In this document: positions 26,152 through 34,355 of the stretch, in pieces
How positions within the stretch are numbered: position 1 is the stretch's first letter
How the letters are laid out: every line of letters starts with the position of its first letter
Source: JBCBRD01 sp039819785
GTDB taxonomy: Bacteria; Pseudomonadota; Alphaproteobacteria; Rhizobiales; Hyphomicrobiaceae
Direction of reading: 5' to 3'
Assembly (NCBI GenBank): GCA_039819785.1
Contig: JBCBRH010000007.1
Location: 61,956-125,955, forward strand
DNA length: 64,000 nt
Notes under the pieces: generated by a model
The model's input: the letters and a program-made list of their open reading frames with translations, nothing else
Database searches by the model: none
What the model was told of the DNA's origin: nothing
Position numbers and translations under genes: made by a program

Positions 26152-26679
26152 GTGAGGGACCGACCAGTGACCTATGGTCCAATCCAAGAACGGTTTCGCC
26201 GTTTCCTTCCTGAACTCATCTACGGCGCGAACGACGGTGTGGTCACGACCTTGGCGATCGTGGCTGGCGTTGTCGGCGCAGACTTATCGACAAAGATCAT
26301 TCTCATTCTCGGATTTGCCAACTTGTTCGCCGATGGTGTCTCAATGGGTGCCAGCAAGGTGCTTTCCGAGCGATCCCGTATCGACATCCGGCCAACCCTG
26401 ATCGGGGCTGCACCCCAGGGATTTGCAACATTCCTCGGGTTCTTTGTTGCTGGACTCATGCCACTTCTGGCCTACCTTGTTCCTTATGAGGACGGTAACC
26501 GGTTCGTGTGGGCCGTTGCCGCTGCTTCACTCACATTGTTCTTGGTGGGTGCCAGTCGTGCGCTTGTAACCGACCGGCACTGGCTTCCCTCCGGCCTTGA
26601 AATGCTTCTGATAGGTGCTGCGGCAGGTGGTATTGCCTATGGTGTCGGTGTCCTGGGAGCGGCCGTGACGGGCCTTTAG
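26152..26679 (+). CDS. VIT1/CCC1-type membrane transporter
   Basis: 175-residue membrane protein of the VIT1/CCC1 group, which moves Fe2+ or Mn2+ in known members. Landmarks are ELIYGANDGVVTTLAIVAGV in helix 1, LGFANLFADGVSMGASKVLS in helix 2, and three C-terminal helices (FATFLGFFVAGLMPLLAYLV, VWAVAAASLTLFLVGASRAL, MLLIGAAAGGIAYGVGVLGA). It lacks the long cytoplasmic metal-binding insertion, so it is the short form. The GTG start has GGGGAG nine bases upstream. Iron or manganese storage in a stress island would make sense, but the substrate is inferred from the family. Confidence 0.82.
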   Translation: MRDRPVTYGPIQERFRRFLPELIYGANDGVVTTLAIVAGVVGADLSTKIILILGFANLFADGVSMGASKVLSERSRIDIRPTLIGAAPQGFATFLGFFVAGLMPLLAYLVPYEDGNRFVWAVAAASLTLFLVGASRALVTDRHWLPSGLEMLLIGAAAGGIAYGVGVLGAAVTGL

Positions 26680-27199
26680 GTCAGAGGCGCGATTGCATCT
26701 ATCGCCGTCGCCTCGACGGAGGGTGTCGTTACTCCAGCACAGCGCGTCCATCGTCTTGCAGTGCTACGCGGATGGTAGCGATCACTCGCACGCTCAAAAA
26801 TGTAGACGTCACCAGCCCGAACAAAAGTGAGATGGAAAGGCGCCGAAAGTTTGAGTCAGCCAGGATTAGTGTTGCCCTGATCATGGCCACCCGCCGCTCT
26901 AACCAAGGGCATCCTGCCGCGTTCACAATGGATGCTTAGCACACTTTCCGGCAGACGTCATGGTGCCGTGAATTCTATGCGGCATATACGATACTGATGA
27001 ACGCAATTGAGTTATAACAACGTACGCCCTTATTCAGCCTCGATTGAAAACTCGCCTTTTCATTGAGTCGTAAACTGCGAATATTTTGCGTGTTATCAAT
27101 GCGTCCAGCGATCCGCCTTTTCATATTGGCTTCACCTCTTCCTGCTTGTTTTGGCATAGCAGAAGAATAAGAAATTGAGCCAATTAGAAAGTAATCAAA
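26680..27199. other. 520-base region with a gene remnant
   Basis: The left part holds the RND-permease remnant described separately. The right part lies ahead of the BA14K gene and includes TTGCGTGTTATCAA at 27086-27099, which has a TTG...TCAA core but two differences from the FNR consensus. No other gene is supported. Confidence 0.45.
26729..26926 (-). pseudogene. C-terminal remnant of an RND efflux permease
   Basis: The 65-residue frame reads FRRLSISLLFGLVTSTFLSV followed by RVIATIRVAL. This matches the last transmembrane helix of RND pumps (typically GLAISLLFG...STLLTLLVIPVLYYAL). No upstream part of such a gene lies beside it, so this is the tail of a lost pump. It differs from the intact pump at 6950-10147, so it is not a copy of that gene's end. 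Confidence 0.55.
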
Positions 27200-27682
27200 A
27201 TGACAAAACGTTTTCGCTTCGTGTCTGTTTTGGCAGTGACAATGGGGCTTGTCACATCCGCACCCGCAGTCAGTCAAAGCGCCAACGCTGCATCAGTGAT
27301 CAGTCCGGGCTCCGCGGTTACAGCAATGCTGAATGGCGCCAAGGCGGGCGGAACCGTGCCAGCGCTTCAAAGTCAGTCCCTAGATCAAGGCCGTCTCGTG
27401 GTTCGCGTGGCCAAAAAAGGCAAGCGTGCGAGGGCACTCCACAGGCGACGGATGCGCGCTCGCAGCCGCAGCAGACGCCGTGCGATCCGACAGGGGATTG
27501 CGATCGGCATTGGGATTGCCGCCATCGCCATCATTGCCAATCAGACAGCGAATTCGTCAAACTTCCGGGCTGCCATGAGACGGTGCGATCGTACTTACAG
27601 ATCGTTCGACTGGGAAACGGGAACCTACGTCGATTACAATGGTCGTGTTCGCGTCTGCCCCTTTGTGCGGCAATACTTCTAG
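27200..27682 (+). CDS. BA14K-family exported protein
   Basis: 160 residues. The signal peptide (MTKRFRFVSVLAVTMGLVTS, cleavage near residue 30 after AxA) is followed by a very basic middle (KKGKRARALHRRRMRARSRS), a hydrophobic helix (GIAIGIGIAAIAIIA) and the terminal BA14K motif RCDRTYRSFDWETGTYVDYN then GRVRVCPF. BA14K was described in Brucella as an immunoreactive, lectin-like envelope protein, and the family is largely confined to Hyphomicrobiales. This supports placing the host in that order. Confidence 0.85.
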   Translation: MTKRFRFVSVLAVTMGLVTSAPAVSQSANAASVISPGSAVTAMLNGAKAGGTVPALQSQSLDQGRLVVRVAKKGKRARALHRRRMRARSRSRRRAIRQGIAIGIGIAAIAIIANQTANSSNFRAAMRRCDRTYRSFDWETGTYVDYNGRVRVCPFVRQYF

Positions 27683-27710
27683 AGCAGTCGCATCCAGGAT
27701 GCACACCGCT

Positions 27711-27746
27711 CAGTTAAACTCAACAACCCAGTTAAACTCACCAACC
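27711..27746 (+). repeat. tandem 18-base direct repeat
   Basis: CAGTTAAACTCAACAACC is followed at once by CAGTTAAACTCACCAACC, one mismatch apart, just after the BA14K stop and before a hairpin. It is probably slippage. Confidence 0.75.
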
Positions 27747-27752
27747 CAATCA

Positions 27753-27783
27753 AGCCGACCGTCGCAGATCGTGACGGTCGGCT
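27753..27783. terminator. bidirectional hairpin between converging genes
   Basis: A perfect 11-bp stem (AGCCGACCGTC / GACGGTCGGCT) with a nine-base loop stands between the BA14K gene reading right and the bactofilin-like gene reading left. No T-run is present. Confidence 0.65.
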
Positions 27784-27791
27784 CATGCGGT

Positions 27792-29042
27792 TCAAGTGAT
27801 TGGATCTGCAGTGACCTTTGCCGAAGCCTCACCTGAATTTAGGCGCTGCCAGACATTTCCGGCGACTGCTCCGACGCCCGCCAGTAATGCAAGAAACACC
27901 AGTATTGAACCGATGATGGGAACAAGGCCCACGAGCAATGTGATGGCAAGTCCAAGCACCGTCCATCCAACCCGCCCCCACATTCCAATCGGCTTCAGCG
28001 GATCTGTTTTGCGGTGGCGTAGCCAGAGCCCGATCGCATAGCAGACAGCAACCAGGGCGAACGCACACAGCAAGAGAAAACCGGCCATGATGACAATGCC
28101 GATGGGGATGCCGATGACCGTGGCAAAAGCGATTGCCGAGGAAGCCGGAAGGATCAACATCCAAAACAGGCCCAGCCCGATCGAGCGCCAAGTCTGCTCA
28201 CGGACGGTTTGCGCAGCTGCCTGCAGAATGCTCGGCGTCACAATCTGTAAGACGATACCGAGCAGTAAGAGGCCAAGGAAAAGCGCCACCGTGAAGATCA
28301 CGGCGCCCCAGATCAGGAAAACCATGAACTCTTCGGGAGCGGGAAACTCGAAGTCTTCCACGATCGCGTTGATGGGACCGGTGACCTTGGCGTCTGGATC
28401 GATTTGCGGTTTGCCAGGACTACGTGCCGTCAACCCTCCCTTTAATTCGGCCCCGGGTTCAAGAACGATCTGCCTCGCTTTGAATTCGGCCTTCCCACCA
28501 ATCGACCCGGAAACAACGATTTTTCTTGCTACCGCTCTGACATCACCGCCGATTTCGCCGCGGATTTCGACTGTACCGGCAGCAACCATCAGTTCATCCG
28601 AGACGCGAGCATTTGTACCAAGGTGAAATACACCGTCAGACCACCAACAAATCGGGCAGACAGCCACCAGAACGTCGTCTTGCACATTGCCGTTGATACG
28701 GACGTCCGCGCCTGCGGCCAAGACGTCCTGGAATGTGCTGTCCCCCAGGTCGATTGCCGAGCCTAGCGCAGAGATCCGAGCGGCCGATGCACCACTAGCT
28801 GTTATGTCACGTCCGATGGCAAAAATGTCGTCGGTGACTTGTGCCGTAATGCGAACGCTCCGACCTGCAAGAAACTGTTGTTGGGAAAGCGCCCCTCCAA
28901 TTTCGACATCGCGCCTCTCCATGTCATCTGCGCGGACGACGTCAACGGTCATCAGGAGGCAAAGAACCGCGAGACAGGCCAGAACCAAGTGATTGATCCT
29001 GGAATGACAACGCGACACTTCTTCATGAGAGCAATGGTTCAC
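27792..29042 (-). CDS. exported bactofilin-like beta-repeat protein with C-terminal membrane domain
   Basis: About 416 residues. A signal segment (HLVLACLAVLCLLMTVDVVR) precedes a right-handed beta-helix-like stretch of short repeats resembling bactofilin/polymer-forming repeats (VRINGNVQDDVLVA, VEIRGEIGGDVRAVARKIVV, SGSIGGKAEFKARQIVLEPG). Four hydrophobic helices follow (FLIWGAVIFTVALFLGLLLL onward). True bactofilins are cytosolic and lack helices, so this is a membrane-tied relative. I use GTG at 29042 because GAGG precedes it; no ATG fits. It follows the BON gene by 35 bases, probably as one operon. Confidence 0.75.
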   Translation of the reverse strand: MNHCSHEEVSRCHSRINHLVLACLAVLCLLMTVDVVRADDMERRDVEIGGALSQQQFLAGRSVRITAQVTDDIFAIGRDITASGASAARISALGSAIDLGDSTFQDVLAAGADVRINGNVQDDVLVAVCPICWWSDGVFHLGTNARVSDELMVAAGTVEIRGEIGGDVRAVARKIVVSGSIGGKAEFKARQIVLEPGAELKGGLTARSPGKPQIDPDAKVTGPINAIVEDFEFPAPEEFMVFLIWGAVIFTVALFLGLLLLGIVLQIVTPSILQAAAQTVREQTWRSIGLGLFWMLILPASSAIAFATVIGIPIGIVIMAGFLLLCAFALVAVCYAIGLWLRHRKTDPLKPIGMWGRVGWTVLGLAITLLVGLVPIIGSILVFLALLAGVGAVAGNVWQRLNSGEASAKVTADPIT

Positions 29043-29077
29043 CAGCCACGTCCTCGCTATGGATTGTCTACAGACAG

Positions 29078-29728
29078 TCAAACCACTCTCAAATTGTCGA
29101 CGACGTTGTGAACCCCTGGCGCTGCCCAAGCAGCCTGTTTGATGCGGTCCATTTCGTCGAGGGATTCGACTGTCCCCTCCAGAATGACTGTCCCTCCCGA
29201 AGTCGTGATATCGATATTGGATGCACCGAACTCGGCATGCCGGTTCAAAGCCGCCTTGATCTCCTCTTGCACTTCACGGATGGAGACCTGCGGCTCAATA
29301 GTCATGTGATCAACAATGGCTTTGACACCGCTCACGTGCTCGAGGTTGCGTAGGATGTTGGCGCGCTGAAAATTCCGATCGAGCTTGCCCCTCAGTGTAA
29401 CGACACCACCTTTCACCTCCGCCCGGATGTCTCTGCCGGATGTTGAGACGTTCCAGCGCAAGACATGGGCGACACGTTCAGCCAGCCCCTCATCCGACAT
29501 TCTATGTTCGCTCGGCAATTCCACCTCAATTTCGTTGACAATGGCATGCACACCAGAAACGCGTTGCGCAGCCATCTTGGCCACGTTTCGTTGAAGATAG
29601 GTTGGGACGTGCCCGGTCAAGGTCACCGCACCATCTTTGACAATGACGCCGATTTGGCTGTGGTCTATTTGCGGATCCCAATTCAATTCATCCAGAACAT
29701 CGGTTTTGATTTGAGCGTCTGTTTTCAT
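29078..29728 (-). CDS. three-BON-domain protein
   Basis: 216 residues consisting of three BON domains (about residues 5-72, 75-145 and 148-215), each with the GVVTLRGKL-type turn: GAVTLTGHVPTYLQRN, GGVVTLRGKLDRNFQR, GGTVILEGTVESLDEM. There is no signal peptide, unlike periplasmic OsmY. The start at 29728 has GAGGA upstream. BON domains bind phospholipid or glycan surfaces; in OsmY-like proteins they guard the envelope under osmotic or acid stress. It lies upstream of the bactofilin-like gene, so an envelope-stress role is likely. Confidence 0.88.
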   Translation of the reverse strand: MKTDAQIKTDVLDELNWDPQIDHSQIGVIVKDGAVTLTGHVPTYLQRNVAKMAAQRVSGVHAIVNEIEVELPSEHRMSDEGLAERVAHVLRWNVSTSGRDIRAEVKGGVVTLRGKLDRNFQRANILRNLEHVSGVKAIVDHMTIEPQVSIREVQEEIKAALNRHAEFGASNIDITTSGGTVILEGTVESLDEMDRIKQAAWAAPGVHNVVDNLRVV

Positions 29729-30214
29729 GACGATCGTCCTCACCTGATTGGCTGTTTTGCGATCGGTTCTTGGCGGCCCTTAGCTGCACCTGCTTCGCAC
29801 GGCGACGGCCATCGATATCGTCTTGAATGGTGCTGGCACACCGAACGATTGAACCCCTACAAATCGTCTTTCTCAAAGCCCTCATCGCGCGCGGAAACAA
29901 AAACTGGGCTGCTGTAAAAACCTGCAGACCCTGTTCAACCGTCATGGGCGACCTCCGTGTCGCCCTTCGTAACCCGGTTCATATCTAGGTCGGGACCCAA
30001 GCGAGGGCATTAATGGCAATCAACCCAAGGTATGGAGCGAGTGGCTTGAGTTCACAGGCATGGCGGGCCGATAATGCAAGATAAGAGGCATGTTCAAAAG
30101 GTCTGTGCTGATCAGTAGAGGCCGAGATGACAGGAGTTAAAGACATCACTGCGAGATTGACTGAAGCTTGGCGTTTTCGACTGCACCGGGTAATGGCAAG
30201 TGAGGATAAGTGTG
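29729..30214. other. 486-base divergent region with a hairpin
   Basis: This lies between the leftward BON gene and the rightward GerW gene. It contains a perfect 7-bp hairpin (GGGCGAC / GTCGCCC, 29946-29965) and a near-FNR site TTAATGGCAATCAA at 30010-30023. A 40-codon frame from 30127 is not convincing. Confidence 0.45.
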
Positions 30215-30562
30215 ATGCAGGACGTCGAGCGCCTTTTAAAAGGAACGGTTGAAGAACTTGATCGACTTTTGAACGCCAAGAATGTTTTGGGCGCACCCAT
30301 CGAACGCGACGGAACGACAATTATCCCGTTGGTCAGCTATGGCTTTGGCTTTGGAGCCGGCGGCGGCGCCGACCAAAAACAAGCAAAGGGCGAAGGAACA
30401 GGCGGAGCCGGTGGCATCAAGCCCGTCGGCGCGATCATCATTGACAAGGACGGCGTCCGCGTCGAAGGCTTGAGGGGCGGAGCTGCGAGTTTGATCGAGG
30501 CCATCGGCGATGCTGCGGGGAAAATTGCCGAGAAGACCAAGGAAGACAAGTCCTCGAGCTGA
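30215..30562 (+). CDS. GerW (YtfJ)-family protein
   Basis: 115-residue protein with the GerW pattern: an N-terminal helix (DVERLLKGTVEELDRLLNAK), VLGAPIERDGTTIIPLVSYG, a glycine-rich loop (GFGFGAGGGADQ) and PVGAIIIDKDGVRVEGL. GerW/YtfJ was named from Bacillus spores, but relatives occur in many non-sporing bacteria with unknown role. The ATG at 30215 has GAGG nine bases upstream. It is followed by a DUF2953 gene, the same partner found beside it elsewhere, and by a coupled unknown gene. Confidence 0.85.
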   Translation: MQDVERLLKGTVEELDRLLNAKNVLGAPIERDGTTIIPLVSYGFGFGAGGGADQKQAKGEGTGGAGGIKPVGAIIIDKDGVRVEGLRGGAASLIEAIGDAAGKIAEKTKEDKSSS

Positions 30563-30574
30563 GGAACATGCGCA

Positions 30575-31159
30575 ATGTCGATCCTTTTTTGGAGCCTCGG
30601 GGCAGTCGCCTTAGTTCTCTTCGTGATGTTCCTGGTCGTGTTGTCATCCCCGGTAATCGTTGCGCTCAAGTTCGCGACTGAGCCACGTCTACGCTTGCAA
30701 CTTGCGGCCTCTCCACTTGGGGGTGCAATTCCATTCGTTTCCGTTTTCGATAGTTCGGCGCGACAGGCAGTACAAAAGCGCAGGGCGCAATCGAAAAAGA
30801 AACGTGGACGAGATGGCCACGAAAAAAAGCACCGTTTCACGAAACGTCAAATCGCGCGTGTCGGCCGTGCCGCGCCACGGTTCATACGCGATCTGATCTC
30901 TGTCTTCCGCATTAAACGCTTTCGCACCAGCATTCAACTTGGTCTCGCTGATCCAGCTGACACCGGGCAATTGTTGGGATTGCTCGCGCCGCTAACATAC
31001 GCGCAACCACCATCGCCTCACCGTGTCATCTCAGTGAGGCCCAACTTCGATGGTGCCCATCTGTCCGGCGAGGCTGATATTCAGGTCAGGTTTGTCCCGT
31101 TTTTAATCGTGCCTCCAACGATCCGGTTTGCATGGCGCGTTTTCGGAGTTGGAAAATGA
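30575..31159 (+). CDS. DUF2953-family membrane-associated protein
   Basis: 194 residues. One N-terminal transmembrane helix (LGAVALVLFVMFLVVLSSPV) is followed by a basic stretch (KKRGRDGHEKKHRFTKRQIA) and the DUF2953 region (FRTSIQLGLADPADTGQLLG, then VRPNFDGAHLSGEADIQVRF). The function is unknown. It starts 12 bases after the GerW gene, and its TGA overlaps the next ATG (ATGA), so the three genes form one tightly coupled operon. Confidence 0.8.
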   Translation: MSILFWSLGAVALVLFVMFLVVLSSPVIVALKFATEPRLRLQLAASPLGGAIPFVSVFDSSARQAVQKRRAQSKKKRGRDGHEKKHRFTKRQIARVGRAAPRFIRDLISVFRIKRFRTSIQLGLADPADTGQLLGLLAPLTYAQPPSPHRVISVRPNFDGAHLSGEADIQVRFVPFLIVPPTIRFAWRVFGVGK

Positions 31160-31410
31160 CGTTCGGACTGGATCGGGTGGTCGATATTGGCGGCAGGAGC
31201 ATTGCGGCGATCGTCGACAGCAGTCTCGAAGTCTACCCCGTTCGCGCGGCAGTCGCTGGGAGTGGACGAAAGACGCCGCTGAGCATTCTGATACATGAAG
31301 CGGGTGTGACCTCGGCGATCGACATCAACGGTCGCCCGCTGTCTCTCGACGTTGTCGAACAACGCTATCCGGGCATGCTGGCCAAATTCATTGCGGCAAT
31401 CACACTATGA
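31156..31410 (+). CDS. unknown 84-residue protein coupled to GerW/DUF2953
   Basis: The start overlaps the DUF2953 stop as ATGA, so translation is coupled. The sequence (MTFGLDRVVDIGGRSIAAIV ... LIHEAGVTSAIDINGRPLSL) looks beta-rich with no transmembrane helix. I do not recognise the family. Position argues that it works with GerW and DUF2953. Confidence 0.65.
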   Translation: MTFGLDRVVDIGGRSIAAIVDSSLEVYPVRAAVAGSGRKTPLSILIHEAGVTSAIDINGRPLSLDVVEQRYPGMLAKFIAAITL

Positions 31411-31777
31411 CATCACAGACAGCTCGCCTTGAATTTCCGGCGGTTGATCCACCTGCCCGACAGGCAGAATCGTACCAGCGTCCGCGGCACACCCTGCTTG
31501 TTTGCAATCTCTGGTCCCAGAGCGCGCAGCTCCGCTCATGACACGTCAACTTGCAATTGTCGCATCTCAACTCGCGGCGAACCGATCGTTCCGCACTGAC
31601 TGGAATTGATGAGCTGTTGCTGCTGGTGCTGTTGCGGCTTTGGGTACGACAAACACCTGCGCGTGCCGGCTAAACGAAATCGCGTGGGATAGAGACGTTC
31701 CAGTTGCGCGAGAAGACCTGCGTCTCGCCTTCGAGGGTATGTCGCGATGCGAGCGCGCAACGAAGCCGATGTGGGAC
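31411..31777. other. 367-base region without a recognised gene
   Basis: This lies between the rightward GerW operon and the leftward glycosyltransferase, so both end here. No strong terminator is visible; only a small CTGCC/GGCAG hairpin occurs near 31459. No credible gene. Confidence 0.45.
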
Positions 31778-33004
31778 TCACGACCGGCGGCCTGCCGCGC
31801 TGACGCCCCGAGCCTGCCCCCGCTGCTCGTCGTCTACCTGAGACATGAGGTCGAGGTAGGTCTCGGCCACCCGCTGCCAACTATACTTGGCCAACTGACG
31901 GTGTCCGAGTACGACAAGCCGGTCCCGCACGAGGCGGTCCTTATGAAGCGTCGTGATCGCCCGAACCCAATCATGCCCGATTTCCGGATCCGCGAACAAA
32001 GCGGCTTCCCCGCAGACTTCGGGCAGGCACGGAGCCGAAGACGCAACCACCGGACAACCGTGGGCCATGGCTTCGACGGCGGGCAGACCGAAGCCTTCCG
32101 TGAGAGATGGAAACGCCAAGCAAAGCGCCTCACCCAACAAAAACGCCAAGTCGTCGTCGCTGATCCGTCCCGCCAGATGCACATTTGATGGAATCGCTCC
32201 GTCGCCGCATCGCGCTTTCCCCGGATCGAACTGCCCGACAAACACGATATCGATGCCAGCCGTATCGAGCTGGTCTGCGATTTGCCAGATGATGCGGATG
32301 TTCTTGTATTTGTGTTCCCGCCCAAAACACAAAACGAACGGTCGTTGCGTTGGCCGGACCATGGTCGACTGGGACGCGTGCCAGTCATACGCGTGATCGC
32401 CGCCGTTGTAGGTCACACAGGTCTTCGATTGTTTCGCGACCCCGTGCGCCACAATCGCATCAGCTGAAAATTCGGAGACCGTTGTGATCCGCGCTGCGAT
32501 CTTGCCGATGGCGGGGAGAATGGCGCGATGCGCCAGCAAGAAGGCTTTGGAATAGCTTTCTGGAGCGATGTACGTATGCAGGTCGTGAATGCAGACGATC
32601 TGTTTGCGCTTTGCAACGGGCGCGAGATTGCACAGGCTGACCAGCCCGCCGGGGGCATGCATCGGCAGCTGAACCTGAGACCACAACTGCGGTATTCGCG
32701 GATGTCGCCACTCGGGAACGACCGTATTGCGAATATGGGACAGCGGGAACGGCTCGGCGGACACCAGATCGATGTTGAGCCCCCTCGCTAACGGGTGCCC
32801 CTCGCAGATCAACCGATTGATATGTTCAACCGTTTGGCGAGCATACCGGGCAACGCCTGTCTTTTTGAGAGTGACGAAGTCGCCGTTCAGGGTCCATCGG
32901 CGGTTCTTCTGGCCTGACTCGGAATTCGGCATCGCGTGCCAGCCGCCGTTGCCGCGCCGGACCATTCGATCCGCTGGAAGAGCCTCTCCGTTTCGAATAC
33001 CCAT
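31778..33004 (-). CDS. GT4-family glycosyltransferase
   Basis: 408-residue GT-B transferase. The N-terminal domain includes GDFVTLKKTGVARYARQTVE and CIHDLHTYIAPESYSKAFLL. The donor-binding half includes FVLCFGREHKYKNIRIIWQI, LAFLLGEALCLAFPSLTEGFGLPAVEA split across the E-x7-E site (LTEGFGLPAVEAMAHG), and GCPVVASSAPCLPEVCGEAA. It adds a sugar to an undecaprenyl-linked intermediate. The start at 33004 (GAAGG upstream) is preferred; an ATG at 32932 is possible. It lies 51 bases after the sugar-phosphate transferase gene, likely in one leftward operon. Confidence 0.88.
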   Translation of the reverse strand: MGIRNGEALPADRMVRRGNGGWHAMPNSESGQKNRRWTLNGDFVTLKKTGVARYARQTVEHINRLICEGHPLARGLNIDLVSAEPFPLSHIRNTVVPEWRHPRIPQLWSQVQLPMHAPGGLVSLCNLAPVAKRKQIVCIHDLHTYIAPESYSKAFLLAHRAILPAIGKIAARITTVSEFSADAIVAHGVAKQSKTCVTYNGGDHAYDWHASQSTMVRPTQRPFVLCFGREHKYKNIRIIWQIADQLDTAGIDIVFVGQFDPGKARCGDGAIPSNVHLAGRISDDDLAFLLGEALCLAFPSLTEGFGLPAVEAMAHGCPVVASSAPCLPEVCGEAALFADPEIGHDWVRAITTLHKDRLVRDRLVVLGHRQLAKYSWQRVAETYLDLMSQVDDEQRGQARGVSAAGRRS

Positions 33005-33055
33005 GCGGCTAATCGCCTTCGTTTTGTGAACCGCACAGACCGACGACCATGCGCG

Positions 33056-33949
33056 TCAGGACGTTTGATCGAAGCGCAGCAGTGCTACAAAGGTCATCGC
33101 GATGATCTTAAAGTCCAGCAAGAGACTGCGATGGGCTGCATAGTAGTTGTCCATGGCAACCCGCCGACGATACGTGGTCGCACTTCGTCCCGACACCTGC
33201 CACAGCCCGGTGATGCCGGGACGCAACTTGGTATATGCGCCTGCGCGACGAGCGTATCTGTCCAGCTCATCCGGCGTGACCGGTCGGGGGCCAACGAGAG
33301 ACATCTCGCCACGCAGCACATTTACGATTTGCGGCAGCTCATCGATACTGCTTGCTCGCAGGATCGCTCCGACACGGGTCACGCGCGGATCGTTTGTTAA
33401 CTTCCGGCACGTTTCCCATTCCCGGGCCGCTGCCGGACTGAGGGCCAGATACCGGTCAAGATGCTCGTCTGCGTCGTTGATCATGGTGCGAAATTTGAAG
33501 CACTTGAACGCCTTGCCATCCTTCCCGATGCGCGGCTGCCGATAGATGACGGGGCCGCCGTCCACGAACAAGATGATGCTGGCGACCATCGCGAGAACCG
33601 GCGAAAGCAGGACCAGTGCGGAACCTGCGACGACAAGATCCAGGGCCCGCTTCGATGCCTGAGAATTAAAGGGCGCGCCAACCCTGGCGCAATGCTCGAG
33701 GACCAAATCTCTGGCGAGCGTTAGCCCGTCCAAGAGCCGCGTGGAGCTGCGATCGCCAGCCCTGACCGGCAGGCCTCGCCCGTCGACATAATCGACATTT
33801 TGATCCGCGTCAGGAAAAGCATTCCGTAACAAGGGTTTACGGCGACGACCAACAAAGTGCTTGGCGAAGCGCGACGAAACGAGCCCGCCCAACTGCAAGC
33901 CCGAATTCGAATGGAACCGCCAGTCAATACTGTTCCGCCAATCTCTCAT
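33056..33949 (-). CDS. undecaprenyl-phosphate sugar-phosphate transferase
   Basis: Bacterial sugar transferase (polyprenyl-phosphate GT) that starts repeat-unit synthesis by moving a sugar-1-phosphate onto undecaprenyl phosphate at the inner membrane. The core begins KRALDLVVAGSALVLLSPVL (membrane re-entrant helix), followed by FKCFKFRTM, RASSIDELPQIVNVLRGEMS and SLVGPRPVTPDELDRY, then LRPGITGLWQVSGR. It lacks the four extra helices of WbaP/WcaJ, so it is the short, monotopic form. An N-terminal 90 residues are of unknown role. The start could also be a GTG at 34018. Confidence 0.9.
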   Translation of the reverse strand: MRDWRNSIDWRFHSNSGLQLGGLVSSRFAKHFVGRRRKPLLRNAFPDADQNVDYVDGRGLPVRAGDRSSTRLLDGLTLARDLVLEHCARVGAPFNSQASKRALDLVVAGSALVLLSPVLAMVASIILFVDGGPVIYRQPRIGKDGKAFKCFKFRTMINDADEHLDRYLALSPAAAREWETCRKLTNDPRVTRVGAILRASSIDELPQIVNVLRGEMSLVGPRPVTPDELDRYARRAGAYTKLRPGITGLWQVSGRSATTYRRRVAMDNYYAAHRSLLLDFKIIAMTFVALLRFDQTS

Positions 33950-34355
33950 TAATCTACCAAGATTTGCCCATGGTGCTCGACAAGTAAGCGTTTTCAAGAC
34001 GTACTCGGCAATGCACACTTTCGAAGAGCATCCGGTTCGGACTAAGCCCTTTGAGCTTCATTCAATCTGGTAGGACACGGCCTGCAAAACCGGAGTTCGG
34101 CTCAAAAGCCGTGCCACGCGCGCATCTCAACTGCACGTCGCAATCGATCCACGGCCGCGGCACCTTCGGTCCGCGGTGTATTTGCAGGCGGATTTGAGAC
34201 ATCTGATAGTGAGGGGGCGGTTGCCGGCGACCATAATGAACGACTGCCAGTGTCTCTCAGGATGGTCCCGCAACCGCGCTCGGCCGGCTGAGTTGTTGGC
34301 CTGCGTCCGTTGCGAAGCGAACGGGAGTGCGCAGATCCAAACCGGATCGGCATCA
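33950..34355. other. 406-base region between initiating transferase and LuxR gene
   Basis: This holds the leader of the sugar-phosphate transferase, or its extreme N-terminus if the GTG at 34018 is used. I see no further gene. Both flanking genes read left, so a promoter may lie here. Confidence 0.4.

Noticed and set aside
27086..27099. TTGCGTGTTATCAA as an FNR box for the BA14K gene
   Set aside because: It differs from the consensus at two fixed positions of the first half, so it is too weak to list as a site.
30127..30249. 40-codon frame upstream of the GerW gene
   Set aside because: No ribosome site pattern beyond chance, overlaps the GerW start in another frame, and no recognisable sequence.
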